From: Collibacillus ludicampi
GTDB lineage: Bacteria > Bacillota > Bacilli > Tumebacillales > BOQE01
Direction of reading: 5' to 3'
NCBI RefSeq assembly: GCF_023705585.1
Contig: NZ_BOQE01000001.1
Span: forward strand, 3,380,710 to 3,444,709
Length of the DNA stretch: 64,000 nt
Made by a program: the position numbers and the translations under genes. Shown here in pieces: positions 55,224-63,254 of this stretch. The notes under the pieces were generated by a model that did not search any database, was not told where the DNA came from, and saw only the letters and a list, made by a program, of their open reading frames with translations. Numbering within the stretch: the first letter of the stretch is position 1; each line of letters opens with the position of its first letter.

Positions 55224-56288
55224 ATGGCCAAAAACAAAAAAATCCTGTCGATCGTAGCGACAGGGGTATTGTCAACAAGTCTCATGCTTGCTGGATGCGG
55301 AGCCGCAAAACAAGGAGAACCCGGTGCCGGCGGGGCGGCAGATGGCAAGAAACTGCGCATTGCGATGGTGACCGATGTCGGTGGTGTTAACGACAACTCG
55401 TTCAACCAGTCCGCTTGGGAAGGATTACAAAGGGCGCAAAAAGATCTGGGAATCGATGCTAAATACCAAGAGTCTCACAGCGCGGAGGACTACCAGCCGA
55501 ATTTGAACAGTTTCGTCAAAGCCAACTATGATTTGACTTGGGGCATTGGTTACGCGATGGCCAAAGATTTAACGACCGTCGCCCAGCAAAATCCGAATGC
55601 CAAATTGGCGATTGTCGACTCCAATCTGGATGGCAAGATTCCGTCTAACGTAGAAGCGGTGACCTTCAAAGAACAAGAAGGATCCTTTCTGATGGGTGTC
55701 ATCGCCGGTTTGATGACCAAATCCAACAAGGTCGGATTCATCGGAGGTGTGCAAGTTCCTCTGATTGAGAAGTTCGAATACGGTTTTCGCGCGGGCGTTC
55801 ATGCGGTGAACCCGAAAGCGACCGTCAGTGTCGCGTATGCAGGGGCGTTTAACGCATCCGATAAGGGGAAAGTGTTGGCGGCTACCATGTACGACCAGGG
55901 TGTTGACGTGATCTTCCCTGCGGCTGGTGCGACGGGTGACGGTGTTTTTAAAGAGGCAAAGGAACGCGGTGCTGGCAAATGGGTGATCGGAGTTGACCGT
56001 GATCAATCCTACCTGGCTCCGGATAACACGTTATCATCGATGGTGAAACACGTGGATGTCGCCGTCTATACTGTGGCGAAAGATTTGAAAGCGGGCAAGT
56101 GGAACGGCGGACATGAGCTGACCTTGGGATTGAAAGATGACGGGGTTGGTTATGCTCCTACGACAAATAAACACGTTCCTGCTGATGTCCTCAAAAAAGT
56201 GGATGACTTCAAGCAAAAAATCATCAATGGCGAGATCAAAGTGCCAAGTACAAAAGCGGAATTTGACGCATTCGTAGCCGGCAAATAA
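55224..56288 (+). CDS. nupN: Nucleoside-binding lipoprotein, BMP family
   Basis: This 354-residue substrate-binding lipoprotein has a signal peptide with lipobox LAGC (lipidated Cys25), then the BMP/PnrA fold: AMVTDVGGVNDNSFNQSAWEGL, GFIGGVQVPLIEKFEYGFRAGV and AAGATGDGVF. It captures nucleosides outside the membrane for the ABC importer encoded downstream. ATG 55224 follows GAAAGGG; an earlier ATG at 55188 gives a poor signal peptide start. A terminator follows, which should raise its level relative to the ATPase. The guanosine specificity of B. subtilis NupN is assumed only. Confidence 0.92.
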   Translation: MAKNKKILSIVATGVLSTSLMLAGCGAAKQGEPGAGGAADGKKLRIAMVTDVGGVNDNSFNQSAWEGLQRAQKDLGIDAKYQESHSAEDYQPNLNSFVKANYDLTWGIGYAMAKDLTTVAQQNPNAKLAIVDSNLDGKIPSNVEAVTFKEQEGSFLMGVIAGLMTKSNKVGFIGGVQVPLIEKFEYGFRAGVHAVNPKATVSVAYAGAFNASDKGKVLAATMYDQGVDVIFPAAGATGDGVFKEAKERGAGKWVIGVDRDQSYLAPDNTLSSMVKHVDVAVYTVAKDLKAGKWNGGHELTLGLKDDGVGYAPTTNKHVPADVLKKVDDFKQKIINGEIKVPSTKAEFDAFVAGK

Positions 56289-56297
56289 TTTCGGGAG

Positions 56298-56330
56298 ACA
56301 AGGCGAGTGGGACACGCTCGCCTTGTTTTT
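56298..56330 (+). terminator. Intrinsic terminator inside the transporter operon
   Basis: ACAAGGCGAG (56298-56307) pairs perfectly with CTCGCCTTGT (56317-56326), followed by T to 56330. It lies between the lipoprotein and ATPase genes and likely acts as a partial terminator. Confidence 0.9.
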
Positions 56331-56331
56331 A

Positions 56332-56356
56332 AGTAGCCCACCATGCCACATACGGC
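56332..56356 (+). repeat. Copy 2 of the 25-base dispersed motif
   Basis: It starts AGTAGCC and ends GCCACATACGGC, matching the copy at 48301-48325 at 20 of 25 positions. It lies directly after the terminator of the lipoprotein gene. Confidence 0.45.
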
Positions 56357-56385
56357 GTAACGTAAAATTACCAGGAGGTATCCAC

Positions 56386-57924
56386 GTGACTCCAGTTGTC
56401 GAAATGCTCGGTATCACAAAGCGTTTTCCCGGGATTGTCGCCAATGACCAAATTAACCTGGTCGTTAATCAGGGGGAGATTCACGCGCTGCTTGGAGAAA
56501 ACGGTGCAGGAAAATCGACGCTTATGAATATCTTGTTTGGTCTCTATCAGCCTGATGAGGGAGAGATTCACATCCGCGGAAAGCGCGTGAAGATTACCGA
56601 TCCTAACGTTGCAAATCGCCTTGGAATCGGTATGGTGCATCAACATTTCATGTTGGTTGAACCGTTTACAGTGACCGAAAATATCGTTCTCGGTTCGGAA
56701 CCGCGCAAAGGTTTATTTATCGATCTGGATAAAGCTGCACGTGAAGTACAAGAATTGTCCGACCGGTATGGATTGCAGGTTGATCCTTTTGCGAAAATTG
56801 AAAACATTTCGGTGGGGATGCAGCAACGGGTAGAAATTCTAAAGACTCTATACCGCGGGGCGGATATTATTATCTTCGACGAACCGACAGCCGTTTTGAC
56901 ACCGCAGGAAATCAAAGAGTTGCTGGAGATTATGCGTAATCTGGTACGTGAGGGCAAGTCGATCATTTTTATTACGCATAAGTTGAAAGAAATCATGGCG
57001 ATCTGTGATCGTGTGACGATCATTCGCAGAGGGCGCTACATTGATTCACTGGCAGTGAAAGATACGAACCCTCGTGAATTGGCTGCCAAGATGGTTGGGA
57101 GAGAAGTCACCTTCTCTGTCGAGAAAAAGCCCGCTCAGCAGAAGAATACGGTTCTTGAAATACAGAATGTAATGGCGGAAGGGAATCGCGGAGTCGATGC
57201 ATTGCGCGGGATTTCGCTTGAAGTGCGTGAAGGGGAAATTTTGGGGATCGCCGGTGTGGAAGGGAACGGACAATCTGAATTGATTGAAGTGATCGTCGGC
57301 CTGCGCAAAGTCAAATCCGGACGTATTCTGTTAAAAGGAAAAGAGATCACAAACAAACATCCGCGGGAGATTTATGAAGCGGGAGTTTCTCATATACCGG
57401 AAGACCGGCACAAACACGGCCTCGTACTGGACTACAGTATCGGTGAAAATATGGTACTCAATACGTATTACAAGGAACCTTTTTCACGCAAAGGCTTTTT
57501 AAATTACGCACAAATTTTTAAGCATGCGAGAAAGCTGATTCAAGCGTTTGACGTGCGTACACCGGATGAATACACGCCGGCACGCGCATTGTCCGGCGGA
57601 AATCAACAGAAAGGCATTATCGCGCGAGAGGTAGATCGCGATCCGGATCTACTGATCGCCGCTCAACCGACGCGCGGCCTCGATGTGGGAGCGATCGAAT
57701 TCATTCATAAGAAACTCATCGAACAGAGAGATAAAGGAAAAGCTGTTCTTCTGCTCTCTCTTGAACTCGATGAAATCATGAACGTGGCAGACCGTATCGC
57801 CGTCATTTATGAAGGACGCATTGTCGGTATTGTCGATCCTAAAGAAGTGAATGAAGACCAGTTGGGTCTCATGATGGCGGGCGCGACGAGCGGTCATCCG
57901 GGTGAAGAAAGGGGTGAAGAGTAG
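56386..57924 (+). CDS. nupO: Nucleoside ABC transporter, ATP-binding protein (two ATPase domains)
   Basis: This 512-residue protein has two ABC domains. The first has Walker A GENGAGKST, the LSGGQ-like ISVGMQQRVEIL and Walker B IIIFDEPTAVLT. The second has a less typical Walker A (GVEGNGQSE), ALSGGNQQKGIIAREV and LLIAAQPTRGLDVGA. This asymmetry is normal for nucleoside and sugar importers of this class. GTG 56386 follows AGGAGGT. nupP follows with no gap. Confidence 0.93.
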   Translation: MTPVVEMLGITKRFPGIVANDQINLVVNQGEIHALLGENGAGKSTLMNILFGLYQPDEGEIHIRGKRVKITDPNVANRLGIGMVHQHFMLVEPFTVTENIVLGSEPRKGLFIDLDKAAREVQELSDRYGLQVDPFAKIENISVGMQQRVEILKTLYRGADIIIFDEPTAVLTPQEIKELLEIMRNLVREGKSIIFITHKLKEIMAICDRVTIIRRGRYIDSLAVKDTNPRELAAKMVGREVTFSVEKKPAQQKNTVLEIQNVMAEGNRGVDALRGISLEVREGEILGIAGVEGNGQSELIEVIVGLRKVKSGRILLKGKEITNKHPREIYEAGVSHIPEDRHKHGLVLDYSIGENMVLNTYYKEPFSRKGFLNYAQIFKHARKLIQAFDVRTPDEYTPARALSGGNQQKGIIAREVDRDPDLLIAAQPTRGLDVGAIEFIHKKLIEQRDKGKAVLLLSLELDEIMNVADRIAVIYEGRIVGIVDPKEVNEDQLGLMMAGATSGHPGEERGEE

Positions 57925-58986
57925 ATGGATAAAACCATGCGTCCGTTTCAGGCGTTCACCGTACCCGTGGTGGCCGTGGTGCTTGGTCTCGTCGTTGGGG
58001 CGGTCTTGATGCTTATTCTTGGATACAATCCGTTCAACGGATATGTCGCTATGTTTCAAGGGATTTTTGGTAGCCTTTATAACATCGGTGAGACACTGCG
58101 CATGGTGACCCCGTTGATCTTCACGGGGCTTGCGGTCGCATTCGCTTTTCGCACAGGTCTATTCAATATCGGTGTGGAAGGACAATTTATGATCGGTCAG
58201 CTGGCTGCCCTGTACGTGGGAATCATGTGGAAGTTGCCGACAGGAATTCATGCGGCTGTAGCATTGCTCGCGGCAATGATCGCTGGCGGCCTCTGGGCAG
58301 CGATTGCAGGATTCTTGAAAGCGCGTATGCGCATCCACGAAGTGATCACCACCATCATGCTGAATTATATCGCTTTGTATACATCAAACTACGTCATCAG
58401 TCACTTTTTGAAATCGGAAACGGAACGTTCGAAAGATATTCTCCCTACCGCTTCGTTGAAAGCACCTTTGCTTTCCGTGATGTTCGATAACGCGCGCATT
58501 CATTGGGGTATACTCATCTCCTTGCTATTTGCTGTCATCGCATACTGGCTGCTGTTTAAAACGGTGCTCGGTTATGAGTTGCGTGCTGTTGGTTTCAATC
58601 CGCATGCGGCAGAATACGCCGGTATGAACGTATCGCGTAATATCGTTCTCTCAATGGCCATTTCGGGGATGATTGCCGCCGCTGGTGGTGCATGCGAAAC
58701 ACTTGGCGTTTACGGATACATGTCGATCGCCGCCGGATTTTCAGGGATCGGATTCGATGGGATTGCTGTAGCGCTCATTGGTGCAAACAACCCGTTTGGA
58801 GTCATCCTCTCCGCACTTCTTTTTGGCGGGCTGACTTACGGTTCGAACAACATGCAAATGGTCGAGAATATCCCCACAGAGATCATTCGCGTGGTCATGG
58901 CGCTGATCATTTTCTTCGTTGCGGCAGGCGGATTCGTCAAATGGTTACTTGGGGTGTTCCGTCGTCGTCAGGAGGTGCAAAAGTAG
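57925..58986 (+). CDS. nupP: Nucleoside ABC transporter, permease 1
   Basis: This 353-residue integral membrane protein has about nine or ten hydrophobic segments and the family blocks FRTGLFNIGVEGQFMIGQLAALYVG, HEVITTIMLNYIAL and ELRAVGFNPHAAEYAGMN. It is one half of the import channel. It starts directly after the ATPase stop, using the GAAAGGGGTG at the end of nupO as ribosome site. Confidence 0.92.
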   Translation: MDKTMRPFQAFTVPVVAVVLGLVVGAVLMLILGYNPFNGYVAMFQGIFGSLYNIGETLRMVTPLIFTGLAVAFAFRTGLFNIGVEGQFMIGQLAALYVGIMWKLPTGIHAAVALLAAMIAGGLWAAIAGFLKARMRIHEVITTIMLNYIALYTSNYVISHFLKSETERSKDILPTASLKAPLLSVMFDNARIHWGILISLLFAVIAYWLLFKTVLGYELRAVGFNPHAAEYAGMNVSRNIVLSMAISGMIAAAGGACETLGVYGYMSIAAGFSGIGFDGIAVALIGANNPFGVILSALLFGGLTYGSNNMQMVENIPTEIIRVVMALIIFFVAAGGFVKWLLGVFRRRQEVQK

Positions 58987-59952
58987 ATGGCAGTATCGGC
59001 TCTTGTAGAAACGGTTTTGAACAACACCATCATGTATTCAACTCCTCTGATCCTAGGGGCTTTGGGAGGAGTGGTGTCGGAACGGGCAGGTGTCGTCAAT
59101 ATCGCTTTAGAAGGACTGATGACGATCGGCGCATTTGCCGCTGCCGTTACCACCATTTTCGTAGGTGAACAATTGGGGTTGTCCGGCTTGGCACCATGGG
59201 CGGGTTTGCTCGCAGCCATGTTGTGTGGGGTGCTTTTCTCCCTTCCTCATGCTGTTGCATCGATTCATTTCAAAGCCGATCAGGTCGTCTCGGGGGTGGC
59301 GCTCAATTTTCTCGCTGCCGGATTTTCCATTTTTATGGTAAAACGTTTGTTTAATGGTTCTGCGCAAACGACTACGGTGCAGTTTCCATTTAACAAGATT
59401 ACCATTCCGGGATTGACGGACGTTCCAGTTATCGGAAAAGGGATATTCTCCTCCTACCCGACGTCTTACATCGCATTTCTGCTTGTCTTCGTCTTCTGGC
59501 TCATTCTTTATAAAACACCGTTCGGACTGCGTTTGCGGGCGATCGGAGAGCATCCGCGGGCGGCTGATACGTTAGGCGTTAATGTATATAATTATCGATA
59601 TATCGCTGTGATGATTTCCGGTGCGCTTGCAGGTTTGGGGGGAGCCGGGATGTCGATCGCGATCACAGGGGTATTTCAACAGAACACGATTTCGGGACAT
59701 GGTTTTATGGCACTTGCCGCGATGATTTTTGGAAAATGGCATCCCGTCGGTGCAATGGGAGCCGCCTTATTCTTCGGGTTTGCAACCGCATTGGCCGCAT
59801 CGGGACAAGTCTTGGGATTGACCAAATATGTGCCGAGCGAACTATTGAACATGCTTCCATACCTCTTAACAATCCTCGCGTTAGCGGGTGTAGTCGGAAA
59901 AGCGGAAGCGCCTGCAGCCGACGGAAAACCCTATGAAAAAGGGCAAAGATAA
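58987..59952 (+). CDS. nupQ: Nucleoside ABC transporter, permease 2
   Basis: This 321-residue permease has the same family pattern: LGGVVSERAGVVNIALEGLMTIGAFAA, HFKADQVVSGVALNFLAAG and GLRLRAIGEHPRAADTLGVNVYNYR. It pairs with the preceding permease. It begins directly after the nupP stop, with AGGAGGTGC upstream. A terminator follows and ends the operon. Confidence 0.92.
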   Translation: MAVSALVETVLNNTIMYSTPLILGALGGVVSERAGVVNIALEGLMTIGAFAAAVTTIFVGEQLGLSGLAPWAGLLAAMLCGVLFSLPHAVASIHFKADQVVSGVALNFLAAGFSIFMVKRLFNGSAQTTTVQFPFNKITIPGLTDVPVIGKGIFSSYPTSYIAFLLVFVFWLILYKTPFGLRLRAIGEHPRAADTLGVNVYNYRYIAVMISGALAGLGGAGMSIAITGVFQQNTISGHGFMALAAMIFGKWHPVGAMGAALFFGFATALAASGQVLGLTKYVPSELLNMLPYLLTILALAGVVGKAEAPAADGKPYEKGQR

Positions 59953-59964
59953 TCATGTTTCCTT

Positions 59965-60008
59965 GTGGATGAATCCATTATAATTTTGGGTGGGTCATCC
60001 ACTTTTTT
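59965..60008 (+). terminator. Intrinsic terminator after the nucleoside transporter operon
   Basis: GTGGATGA (59965-59972) pairs with TCATCCAC (59995-60002), followed by six T. The 22-base loop can form a small inner stem. Confidence 0.75.
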
Positions 60009-60060
60009 CATGTTCTTGCGAGTCACTGCCTGTCTTTTATAATCCTTCGAAAAACAAAAC

Positions 60061-60089
60061 TTTAATTATTCGTTTAAACCTCGTATAAT
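60061..60089 (+). promoter_or_regulatory. Promoter of the nicotinate phosphoribosyltransferase gene
   Basis: A perfect -10 TATAAT is at 60084-60089. The -35 candidate TTTAAT (60061-60066) at 17 bases is weak. The start codon lies 41 bases downstream of the -10. Confidence 0.55.
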
Positions 60090-60129
60090 GAGGACAATAA
60101 CGCGAGAGTGATTCTAAGGAGTCAGTGCT

Positions 60130-61662
60130 ATGAATGAAGTGATGAAACGCTATCATGAAGTGGCTTCTTTGCCTATATATCGCAACCGCAATTTAACGAT
60201 GATGACCGATTTGTATCAGCTGACCATGATGTACGGGTATTATAAGAGCGGTCGCATGAATCAGGAGGTGGTCTTCGATACATATTTTCGCAAACATCCT
60301 TGCGGCGGCGGTTATGTTGTGGCTGCGGGGCTTGAGCAAGCGATCATTTACCTGATGAGTTTGCGTTTCACGGAGGAGGATTTAGCTTATTTGCGATCGC
60401 TCGAACTGTTCGATGAAGGGTTCCTCGATGAACTTCGGCGTTTCCGTTTTACCGGGAGCCTCTATGCGATGCCCGAAGGCACGATCGCTTTTGCCAACGA
60501 ACCACTCTTGCGGTTTCGCGGAAGGATTTTGGAGTTGCAGTTGATCGAATCGGCCATCCTTTCGTTCGTGAATCATCAAACGCTGATCGCTACCAAAGCG
60601 TCGCGGATCGTGCACTCCGCACGCACGGAATTGGTCGATCTGAGTGCTGATACAATCATGGAATTCGGACTGCGTCGCGCACAGAACGCGGATGCAGCCA
60701 ACTTCGGGGCACGGGCAGCTTATATCGGCGGCTGTATAGGCACATCGAACGTGTATGCGGGCCAGAATTTTGGAATCCCTGTGATGGGAACGATGGCCCA
60801 CAGTTGGGTGCAAAGTTTTCCCAGTGAACTCGACGCTTTTCGCGCCTTTGCGAACGCGTTTCCTGATAAGACTGTTCTGCTCGTCGATACGTATAACACG
60901 TTGCAGAGCGGGATGGTTCACGCGATTCAAGTCGCTCGGGAAATGAGAGAGCGTGGTCAAGAACTGCTGGGGGTTCGCCTTGATTCCGGAGATCTCGCGT
61001 ACTTATCCAAGGAGGCGCGGCGCATGTTGGATGAAGCGGGATTCCCTGATGTGAAGATCGTCGCCTCCTCTGATCTGGATGAAGGAACCATCCGCGATCT
61101 CATCATTCAGGGCGCCCGGATCGATCAATGGGGTGTCGGCACTTCTTTAATCACATCCAAGGACTGTCCGTCGCTCGGAGGCGTTTATAAGCTGGTGGCA
61201 GAGGTCGATGGAGATGAATTCATTCCTCGCATCAAAGTTTCCGAGAATCCACAAAAGATCACAAATCCCGGTTATAAACGGGTGGTTCGTTTGTATGACA
61301 CGGAGGGCATGGCAACGGCCGATTTGATTTGTCTTGATGAGGAAGTAATCGATACAGCAAGTCCCCTGGAACTTTTTGATCCTGTGCATACGTACAAGCG
61401 GAAAGTGGTTCAGAATTTTACCACGGAAGAATTGTTGATTCCCATCATCGAAAATGGAGAATTGGTGTATAAGATTCCTACGATTCATGAAATCCGACAG
61501 CGTGTTACGGATCAGTTAAAAAGATTCCCGGAAGAAGTCAAACGTTTGAAAAACCCGCATGTGTATCATGTGGATCTCTCTTTAAAATTATGGACATTAA
61601 AGCAAGAGCTCCTGTTGAAGAGTCAGACCGGAGCTCAAGCGATCGAACAAGATCCCGCTTAG
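60130..61662 (+). CDS. pncB: Nicotinate phosphoribosyltransferase
   Basis: This 510-residue enzyme recycles nicotinate into NAD through nicotinate mononucleotide. Family motifs are NRNLTMMTDLYQLTMMYGYYKSGR, FDTYFRKHPCGGGYVVAAGLEQ, EFGLRRAQ (near 178), IPVMGTMAHSWVQSF and LLVDTYNTLQSGMVHAIQVA, LGVRLDSGDL. It has its own promoter and a terminator overlapping its last codons. The ATG at 60130 follows TAAGGAG. It is not part of the B. subtilis gene order here. Confidence 0.95.
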   Translation: MNEVMKRYHEVASLPIYRNRNLTMMTDLYQLTMMYGYYKSGRMNQEVVFDTYFRKHPCGGGYVVAAGLEQAIIYLMSLRFTEEDLAYLRSLELFDEGFLDELRRFRFTGSLYAMPEGTIAFANEPLLRFRGRILELQLIESAILSFVNHQTLIATKASRIVHSARTELVDLSADTIMEFGLRRAQNADAANFGARAAYIGGCIGTSNVYAGQNFGIPVMGTMAHSWVQSFPSELDAFRAFANAFPDKTVLLVDTYNTLQSGMVHAIQVAREMRERGQELLGVRLDSGDLAYLSKEARRMLDEAGFPDVKIVASSDLDEGTIRDLIIQGARIDQWGVGTSLITSKDCPSLGGVYKLVAEVDGDEFIPRIKVSENPQKITNPGYKRVVRLYDTEGMATADLICLDEEVIDTASPLELFDPVHTYKRKVVQNFTTEELLIPIIENGELVYKIPTIHEIRQRVTDQLKRFPEEVKRLKNPHVYHVDLSLKLWTLKQELLLKSQTGAQAIEQDPA

Positions 61663-61677
61663 ACGTGGGATCTTTTG
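61649..61677 (+). terminator. Intrinsic terminator overlapping the pncB end
   Basis: AAGATCCC (61649-61656) pairs with GGGATCTT (61667-61674), followed by a short T run broken by G. Confidence 0.7.
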
Positions 61678-61709
61678 TATATACTACAAAAAAATGCAGG
61701 AGGGATACG

Positions 61710-61895
61710 GTGCATTCAGAGAGCAAAAGGGTGATTTCGATATATGATATTCCCGAAGCGGATGTGAAACGTCTACTAGCTGTGCTTAAAAATGATTTGA
61801 ACGAGTATGAGGCGATCGACGAAGATTTCGAACCGGGGACGGAAGAGACGTTACAGAAGTTTGTGAAAGAATTGCAGAAACATATGAAAGAATAA
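61710..61895 (+). CDS. Small acidic protein of unknown function
   Basis: This 61-residue protein is not recognised. It has an initial short strand (RVISIYDIPEADVKRLLAVL), an acidic middle (NEYEAIDEDFEPGTEE) and a C-terminal helix. It starts at GTG 61710 with AGGAGGG seven bases upstream, which supports translation; the frame extends further upstream into pncB without a ribosome site. It lies after the pncB terminator and ends before a terminator shared with the opposite strand. Confidence 0.7.
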   Translation: MHSESKRVISIYDIPEADVKRLLAVLKNDLNEYEAIDEDFEPGTEETLQKFVKELQKHMKE

Positions 61896-61913
61896 TTGTT
61901 GAATCATGATCGA

Positions 61914-61948
61914 AAAAGTCCACCGTCATGCATTGGCGTGGACTTTAT
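61914..61948. terminator. Bidirectional terminator between convergent genes
   Basis: AAAAAGTCCAC (61914-61924) pairs with GTGGACTTTAT (61939-61949) around a 14-base loop. A and T runs on both sides allow function on both strands. It lies between the plus-strand small gene and the convergent minus-strand gene, overlapping the stop of the latter. Confidence 0.8.
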
Positions 61949-62292
61949 TGGTCATGATAGGGATTTATGCCCATAATGTACGCTTGCGTAAAACCGATTT
62001 TGCGTCGGCGCATCTCGCGCAGCAAAGCGCGAATGATCGGTTCATGTCCGGTATGCATGAGCGTTTCTACGATCGTTTGGGTCGTGAACGGCTCATGGAT
62101 GCTCTTCACCACGTCTGGGTCGGAAGATAGTTCATCGATCCATTCATCGGTATAATAATCACCGAGACGTTTTTGATACACGCGCCGATACAAGTCTTTT
62201 ACGCGAAACGGTAGATGAAGAATTTTCAAGTAGAAATCGAGTTGATAGAAAGCTTTTGCTACATCTTTATCTGGATCTGACGTATGTCCCAT
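61945..62292 (-). CDS. Unknown protein, the only minus-strand gene in the window
   Basis: This 115-residue protein is not recognised. It is largely helical and rich in charged and aromatic residues (DVAKAFYQLDFYLKILHLPFRVKDLYRRVYQKRLGD region; IIRALLREMRRRKIGF). No membrane segment or signal peptide is visible. Evidence that it is real: AAAGAGGTG before the ATG, a near-consensus promoter upstream on the same strand and a terminator at its end. It is convergent with the preceding small gene and divergent from the ymfK-like gene. Confidence 0.78.
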   Translation of the reverse strand: MGHTSDPDKDVAKAFYQLDFYLKILHLPFRVKDLYRRVYQKRLGDYYTDEWIDELSSDPDVVKSIHEPFTTQTIVETLMHTGHEPIIRALLREMRRRKIGFTQAYIMGINPYHDQ

Positions 62293-62316
62293 CAAACCAA
62301 CACCTCTTTCATTCCC

Positions 62317-62345
62317 ATTATGAGCACAGGAACGATTCTTGGCAA
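62317..62345 (-). promoter_or_regulatory. Sigma-A-type promoter of the minus-strand gene
   Basis: Read on the minus strand, TTGCCA (62345-62340), a 17-base spacer and CATAAT (62322-62317) each match the consensus at five of six positions. It lies 24 bases before the start codon. Confidence 0.7.
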
Positions 62346-62410
62346 GGGGGGCGGATCATCGCCCATAGGTAGATTTTCGAACTAGTTTGCGAACCAACGA
62401 TTTGATAATA

Positions 62411-62419
62411 TGTTATACT
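62411..62419 (+). promoter_or_regulatory. Extended -10 promoter candidate for the ymfK-like gene
   Basis: TGTTATACT (extended -10 with TATACT at 62414-62419) lies 44 bases before the start codon. No good -35 was seen at 17 bases, so support comes from the extended motif and divergent gene layout. Confidence 0.4.
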
Positions 62420-62463
62420 GTAGTGAATGGCTCGAAAACCGCTCAAAAGGAGTGGACGATAAG

Positions 62464-63225
62464 ATGGAAGATTGGTATCTCGAGTATTACATCTCAAAAG
62501 ACCGGCCTGGGTTATTGGGGGATATCGCATCCCTTTTAGGTATGCTTTCGATTAATATCGTCACGGTAAGTGGCGTCGACGAGAAAAACCGCGGATTTCT
62601 TATCCAAACGGACGATCGCCAAAAGATATCGGCGTTGCGCGGGATGTTGCGTCACGTTGAGAATATCACCGTGACCGCTTTACGCCAGCCCACTTTACTG
62701 GATCGCTTGGCATTGCGGCACGGCAAACTCATTCGCCGTGAGACGGACAACATAAAAACATATAAATTCACAAGGGATGAAGTAGGGATTTTGGTTGATT
62801 TTTTAGGGGAATTACTAAAAAAAGAAGGAAATCAAGTCATCGGTATCCGGGGAATGCCGCGTGTCGGGAAAACGGAATCGATCGTCGCGGCGAGCGTATA
62901 TGCGAATAAGCGGTGGACATTTATATCTTCCACTCTTCTCCGGCAAACCGTACGCACGCAATTGGCGGAAGACGAGTTCGCTTGCGAAAACATGGTGTAT
63001 ATCTTTGATGGCATCGTTTCCACTTTGCGTGCAAATGAACAGCATCGCCGTCTGGTACGTGAAATCATGCGTATGGAAGCGCCGAAAGTCATCGAACATC
63101 CGGATATCTTTGTGCGCGAGACGGAATTCACGTGGGATGATTTTGACAGGATCATTGAATTGAGAAATACGATGGACGAAGAAATCACTTATCAGATGGT
63201 AGATCAGGGCTTTGATATGAGTTGA
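62464..63225 (+). CDS. ymfK: YmfK-like protein: ACT domain plus P-loop (DUF3388 type)
   Basis: The protein is about 253 residues. The N-terminus (residues ~4-75) resembles an ACT ligand-binding domain (YYISKDRPGLLGDIASLLGMLSINIVTVSG). After a linker, a Walker A-like motif GMPRVGKT (130-137) opens a P-loop domain with an acidic Walker B candidate (MVYIFDGIVSTL). Location before the rodZ/ymfM gene fits B. subtilis ymfK, a DUF3388 protein of unknown function. ATG 62464 has AAAAGGAG upstream. A sensor-coupled ATPase is a reasonable inference but is not shown. Confidence 0.82.
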   Translation: MEDWYLEYYISKDRPGLLGDIASLLGMLSINIVTVSGVDEKNRGFLIQTDDRQKISALRGMLRHVENITVTALRQPTLLDRLALRHGKLIRRETDNIKTYKFTRDEVGILVDFLGELLKKEGNQVIGIRGMPRVGKTESIVAASVYANKRWTFISSTLLRQTVRTQLAEDEFACENMVYIFDGIVSTLRANEQHRRLVREIMRMEAPKVIEHPDIFVRETEFTWDDFDRIIELRNTMDEEITYQMVDQGFDMS

Positions 63226-63254
63226 TGAAAACCTGACTCCAGGGAGGTATGGAC

